Shown piece after piece: positions 61,879 through 64,000 of a stretch of DNA of 64,000 nt. Made by a program: the position numbers and the translations under genes. Where the stretch lies: the NCBI GenBank assembly GCA_948945085.1, contig CARBGY010000001.1:62001-126000 (forward strand), in the 5' to 3' direction. The notes under the pieces were generated by a model. It did no database searches. It was not told the origin of the DNA and saw nothing but the letters and a program-made list of their open reading frames with translations. Position 1 is the stretch's first letter. Every line of letters begins with the position of its first letter. The stretch is from an uncultured Candidatus Saccharibacteria bacterium. GTDB lineage: Bacteria > Patescibacteriota > Saccharimonadia > Saccharimonadales > Saccharimonadaceae.

Positions 61879-61899
61879 ACTGAACGATAAGACTTACTA
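61828..61899 (+). pseudogene. FISUMP C-terminal cassette E2 (short)
   Basis: A plus-strand fragment encoding DPSRYSHRSYGFSVRLNDKTY and a TAA stop, head to head with E1. Only the last part of the domain remains. Confidence 0.58.
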
Positions 61900-61947
61900 A
61901 GTTTGCAAACTATATAATAGTCGGCAGGAGAATATCTCCAACATCCT

Positions 61948-63165
61948 TTATTTAAAATATGTGATAGTGAATTTTGTACTTTCTCCTAGTTTTGACTGTA
62001 CGGAAATTTGGCCGTTTTCGGATTCAATGATGGCTTTAGCAAAAGAAAGTCCAATGCCGACACTATTACTGGATGAATTTTTAGTTTTATAAAAACGATT
62101 AAAGATATGCTGTAAATCGGTTGAAGCGATACCCTCACCGCGATCCTGGATAGTAATTTTTAAATACAGTGGACAATCACTAACGATGATTTTGACCTCT
62201 CCGCCTGGATTACTATGCTCAATACAATTCTTAACTATATTACTAATTGCCTCAGTTTGCCAACGTAAATCTATATTAATGGGGGCCTGAAGATCACCGG
62301 ACTGGACCAACGTTACATCCTGAAGATCGGCGAGAACTGCGAGTTTGCCCATAACTTGTGTAATAACTTCGCCAATCGTAATAATTTCAGGGTGTAGAAT
62401 GATTGAGCCATTATCAAACTTTGCAAGATTCAATAGAGTTGTTACTAAAACCGACATTGACTCAATTTGTTGCCCGATCGATCGCAAAAAATCTTGGCGC
62501 ACCTCTGGTGACATATCTGGATCGTCATAAATATTATCCACCATGATTTGCAAAGAAGTTAAAGGTGTGCGAAGTTGGTGAGAAATGTCGGCAAGTGCAA
62601 CTTCTAGTTGCTGTTTGGTTTGGCGGCTATTCTCGGCAGACTCTTTAAGTAGAACAGTCACTTTATATAGTTCGTTAGTTAAAAGTGATAAATCGTCTTC
62701 GGTATTTTCATTTAACTTTAGATCATAAATTCTTTCGCTGAGATTTTGAATATAGGCAACTAACTCACGAATGTGTCGACGGCGGAGTCGATCAAGCCAA
62801 CAAAAATAAACTACAACTCCCGCCATAACTAGCCCAAGCGTTGTAAGAGTATGTTTTACAATATTCTGAGAAAACTTTGTTGACGCATTGGAGTTAAAAT
62901 CTTCAGAAGTGTAGCCATATTTTTTAAGAGCTTCTTCTCCTTTTTGAGCTAGCGCTATGTTGGAAGAGTTGAGAGCCTCCACAATTTGCGATACATCAAG
63001 ATCGGGATTAGTTTCAACCATAGTACCAACCAATTGATTGATTTCGCGATTAGATTGTGCACGATATGATGCAGTCATGCTAGCCAAATCAATCAAAAGT
63101 ACCACTATCGCAATAACGCTAATAAATAAAAGTGGTAGGACAATTTGCTTCAGACGGCGATTCAT
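61948..63165 (-). CDS. Sensor histidine kinase
   Basis: A 405-residue membrane kinase: helix 1 (about 8-29), an extracytoplasmic sensor loop of about 75 residues, helix 2 (about 108-128), a HAMP-like linker, HisKA with the phospho-accepting His in ISHQLRTPL, and HATPase with N box IVKNCIEHSNPGG, G1 DRGEGI and G2 VGIGLSFAKAI. The signal is unknown. The start overlaps the response-regulator gene by 4 bases. Confidence 0.94.
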   Translation of the reverse strand: MNRRLKQIVLPLLFISVIAIVVLLIDLASMTASYRAQSNREINQLVGTMVETNPDLDVSQIVEALNSSNIALAQKGEEALKKYGYTSEDFNSNASTKFSQNIVKHTLTTLGLVMAGVVVYFCWLDRLRRRHIRELVAYIQNLSERIYDLKLNENTEDDLSLLTNELYKVTVLLKESAENSRQTKQQLEVALADISHQLRTPLTSLQIMVDNIYDDPDMSPEVRQDFLRSIGQQIESMSVLVTTLLNLAKFDNGSIILHPEIITIGEVITQVMGKLAVLADLQDVTLVQSGDLQAPINIDLRWQTEAISNIVKNCIEHSNPGGEVKIIVSDCPLYLKITIQDRGEGIASTDLQHIFNRFYKTKNSSSNSVGIGLSFAKAIIESENGQISVQSKLGESTKFTITYFK

Positions 63166-63848
63166 GATTCCCTACTTTTTGATGACGAGTCAACTTTTAA
63201 ACGATAACCCAGATTTTTGAACGTTTCAATGTAGGTAGCCTCGCCAAGTTTTTTGCGAAGACGACGTAAATATACGGATAAGGTATTATCGTTGACGCTG
63301 CTGCCAGAAACATCCCATATTTCATCAAGCAAACGTTCACGAGTTAAAATTTGACCGGGGTGTTCCATAAAGCAACGAAGGAGTTTGCTTTCGAGGGCCG
63401 TGAGTTTTAAGTCGAGATTGCCATTTTTAGCGGTACCCAGCTTCAAGTCAAACGTTAGTGGTCCGCAAATTAACTGATGAGTATGCGATTGACCTCGCCG
63501 TAGAGAATTTTGGATACGCAGTAATAATTCGCGGTTACGAAATGGTTTTACGATATAATCATCCGCACCTAGCTCTAAACCTTGCACAATATCATCTTCA
63601 TCGTCACGAGCCGTTAGAAAGATGACTGGTAAACTAGGATTTTGAGTTTTGATTTCGTGCGCCAAAGAGAAACCTTCTCCGTCTGGCAGTGAAACATCTA
63701 GTAAGGCGAGGTCAAAGTTATGTTCGGCTAACTCCGCACGTGCCGTACTGAGATCGGAAACTTCGATAACGGTATATTGCTCCTTCTCTAAAAGGTACTT
63801 AAGACCTTTAGCAGTGAGTGGATTGTCTTCAACTAGTAGGATATGCAT
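63162..63848 (-). CDS. OmpR/PhoB-family response regulator
   Basis: A 228-residue two-domain regulator: a receiver domain with the phospho-accepting Asp in LLDVSLPDG, TARDDEDD and YIVKPF lysine, then a winged-helix DNA-binding domain (about 130-222, ending VYLRRLRKKLG.. and GYRLK). It is translated with the downstream kinase. Its targets are not visible. The ATG lies 6 nt after a TAAAAT box. Confidence 0.94.
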   Translation of the reverse strand: MHILLVEDNPLTAKGLKYLLEKEQYTVIEVSDLSTARAELAEHNFDLALLDVSLPDGEGFSLAHEIKTQNPSLPVIFLTARDDEDDIVQGLELGADDYIVKPFRNRELLLRIQNSLRRGQSHTHQLICGPLTFDLKLGTAKNGNLDLKLTALESKLLRCFMEHPGQILTRERLLDEIWDVSGSSVNDNTLSVYLRRLRKKLGEATYIETFKNLGYRLKVDSSSKSRES

Positions 63849-63854
63849 AGTAAT

Positions 63855-63860
63855 ATTTTA
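63855..63860 (-). promoter_or_regulatory. -10 box of the response-regulator gene, leaderless start
   Basis: TAAAAT followed by ATTACT and the ATG, a 6-nt gap. Confidence 0.5.
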
Positions 63861-63944
63861 CAATATAATTGATATTTAATCTAGTTCTGGCGGCCTAATA
63901 CAAAGACTATTGCTAGACCGCCAGAGAAACTCATTGTCGCACTG

Positions 63945-64000
63945 CTAAATATTTTCCGAGCGAATGGTTTCAATAATATTTTGTTTTTCAACTTGTTTGA
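63945..64000 (-). CDS. Possible C-terminus of a gene entering from beyond the window
   Basis: A minus-strand frame encodes KQVEKQNIIETIRSENI and a TAG stop, which reads like a helical protein end. A CTGGCGG/CCGCCAG inverted repeat lies between it and the response-regulator gene. Only 18 codons are visible, so this is uncertain. Confidence 0.3.
   Translation of the reverse strand, partial: KQVEKQNIIETIRSENI

Noticed and set aside
1..64000. CRISPR array, insertion sequence or prophage
   Set aside because: No regularly spaced direct repeats, transposase, integrase or phage structural genes were seen.
1..64000. Alternative genetic code with TGA as glycine
   Set aside because: Genes such as the AraC-type regulator end properly at TGA, and housekeeping genes are full length under the standard code.

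Overview
The window looks like chromosome from a streamlined, host-dependent bacterium of the Candidate Phyla Radiation, most likely Candidatus Saccharibacteria (TM7). That placement is inferred from gene content: GatCAB, queuosine salvage, no amino-acid or cofactor biosynthesis genes, FISUMP-type surface-protein fragments, and a secreted cutinase-like protein ending in VPNTG. The standard code fits, because housekeeping genes are full length with TGA as stop. By eye the GC content is in the forties. Function calls come from reading motifs; no database search was possible.

Layout. 1-9.3 kb: rmuC, fusA, and a gatC-gatA-(HEPN-like membrane protein)-gatB-UvrD-helicase operon, then a Nudix gene. 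9.4-16.7 kb: rpoB-rpoC. 16.7-22.3 kb: a 785-bp non-coding stretch, a small membrane-protein gene, khpA, rpsP, rnc, a basic-tail Nudix gene, nusB, rpmF and a small secreted protein. 22.3-25.3 kb: leuS carrying an inserted Nudix domain. 25.5-35.4 kb: a small unknown gene, a SpoU-type methyltransferase, the sugar-phosphate operon gap-rpiB-rpe-pfkB-LOG, another small unknown gene, rpsL-rpsG, tig and an FAD-dependent oxidase. 35.5-47.3 kb: surface and membrane functions (cutinase/VWA protein, ung, beta-helix membrane protein, TM2 protein, GNAT), a HerA/VirB4-like ATPase with a Cys-rich partner, an AraC/GyrI regulator and an ABC1/UbiB kinase. 47.4-53 kb: alkD, an array of orphan FISUMP C-terminal cassettes, thyA, a DUF362 protein and a dUTPase-HAD fusion. 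53-64 kb: a heterodimeric ABC exporter, a YhhQ-type transporter, an EEP hydrolase, tgt, a 38-residue membrane peptide, an AI-2E family protein, tRNA-Gln, further FISUMP fragments, and a histidine kinase/response regulator pair.

Themes. (1) At many first genes the -10 hexamer lies 6-8 nt before the ATG, implying leaderless mRNAs. Six other genes share a strong TTGAC(T/A)-17 nt-TA(T/C)AAT promoter followed by a structured leader of about 75-140 nt and a strong SD. (2) Cassette pairs A/B, C/D and E1/E2 are degenerate C-terminal ends of FISUMP (C-type-lectin-like) surface proteins with no N-terminal part. Each is an inverted pair; the ends sit at the 3' ends of alkD, thyA and tRNA-Gln. They resemble silent donors for surface variation. 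(3) Core machinery has unusual changes: beta' has lost all eight zinc-ligand cysteines, bL32 has no cysteine, EF-G has NKIN where NKxD is expected, and LeuRS has a Nudix domain at the root of its editing domain. (4) Nucleotide clean-up is well represented: Nudix domains, dUTPase next to thymidylate synthase, Ung and AlkD.
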